Shown here: in pieces, positions 63,687 to 64,000 of the stretch
Layout of the letters: the number at the start of each line of letters is the position of its first letter
Position numbering within the stretch: position 1 is the stretch's first letter
Assembly: GCA_964035575.1 (NCBI GenBank)
Contig: OZ037891.1
Span: 372,001 to 436,000, forward strand
Length of the DNA stretch: 64,000 nucleotides
Direction of reading: 5' to 3'
DNA from: Rhynchopus sp. YZ270_cl-10
Taxonomy: Eukaryota > Euglenozoa > Diplonemea > Diplonemida > Diplonemidae
Notes under the pieces: generated by a model
Databases searched by the model: none
Seen by the model: the letters and a program-made list of their open reading frames with translations, nothing else
What the model was told of the DNA's origin: nothing
Translations under genes and position numbers: made by a program

Positions 63687-64000
63687 TCATGAAACCAGCT
63701 TTTCCCTGCGAAACCTGCGGTCAATTACGTGATAGCCGGGAGACGCATAGTCGGGGGGCACCATCATTGCGTTTAGTTTTCTCCCGTCGCACACGAAACG
63801 CATGTCACCCAACTTCTTGGGAACCGCGAATGCCTTCAGCACAACTTTGGGGTCCGCAAGAGCGCACTCCATGACGCGGTGCTTCAGCAAGATGCCTTTC
63901 ATGTTCCTGGAGAGAGCCTCGCATCCTCTGGGTGGGGAAGAAGCAGTTGCTGGTCCGCAAGAAGCGCTGAAGCGTTTCCTGCAAGTGGACACGGAGAAGG
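63687..64000 (-). mobile_element. Retroelement reverse-transcriptase fragment at edge
   Basis: The minus strand encodes AFAVPKKLGDMRFVCDGRKL followed by NAMMVPP, which matches the first conserved blocks of a reverse transcriptase of the LTR/DIRS kind. It runs to the window edge, so most of the element, if present, lies to the right. It appears to be a broken fossil copy; age and family cannot be set from this piece. Confidence 0.55.

Noticed and set aside
1-64000. CRISPR arrays, rRNA genes, bacterial-type operons
   Set aside because: None seen; introns and gene content are eukaryotic.

Overview
The window is nuclear DNA of a unicellular eukaryote. Fourteen protein-coding genes are supported, and all of them lie on the + strand. 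Eight are interrupted by introns, and 14 of the 15 donors I can place read GTATG (the other is GTATT) with AG acceptors. Every gene has a pyrimidine tract ending in AG a short way upstream of its ATG, with no earlier coding exon visible. One-strand gene order with an acceptor before each start fits spliced-leader trans-splicing as known in Euglenozoa (diplonemids, kinetoplastids, euglenids); 5' UTR introns would look similar. The lineage is therefore an inference, with a diplonemid-like protist as my best guess, not proven. Layout: 1-1415 repeat-rich spacer; 1416-2971 DNAJC8-like J protein with a tandem-repeat intron; 4497-7039 RBBP6/Mpe1-like 3'-end processing factor; 9307-11130 ubiquitin-like plus leucine-rich-repeat gene split by a 602-bp insertion with a 19-bp target duplication; 11737-13044 Penelope-like reverse transcriptase in an AT-rich island; 14799-15398 unknown protein; 15740-17325 a 1.6-kb inverted-repeat transposon; 19313-19996 unknown protein; 20523-22419 secreted transglutaminase-like protein; 22659-24650 urocanate hydratase; 26195-29180 a 3-kb inverted-repeat transposon; 30678-40097 a giant 3139-residue helical-repeat and coiled-coil protein; 40539-43359 ALYREF/Yra1-like mRNA export adaptor; 44676-46649 PH-containing copine; 48409-50202 WW plus CCCH protein; 50970-52594 PEX2; 53723-56061 membrane-anchored STE11-type kinase; 60444 to beyond 63054 a basic protein continuing past the visible exons; and a retroelement RT fragment on the minus strand at the right edge. 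The genes are not an operon-like pathway set. RBBP6, ALYREF and the DNAJC8-like protein all belong to mRNA maturation, and the WW/CCCH protein may as well, but the others (histidine catabolism, peroxisome biogenesis, membrane trafficking, signalling) are unrelated, as expected of a polycistronic array. The spacers and introns are filled with several families of short (about 50-100 bp) dispersed repeats ending in T-rich tracts, foldback elements and tandem repeats. The dominant short repeat (family A, core GAGGCTTAGG) occurs at about 14 places, always in the same orientation as the genes. Some repeat ends supply the pyrimidine-AG that precedes a gene.
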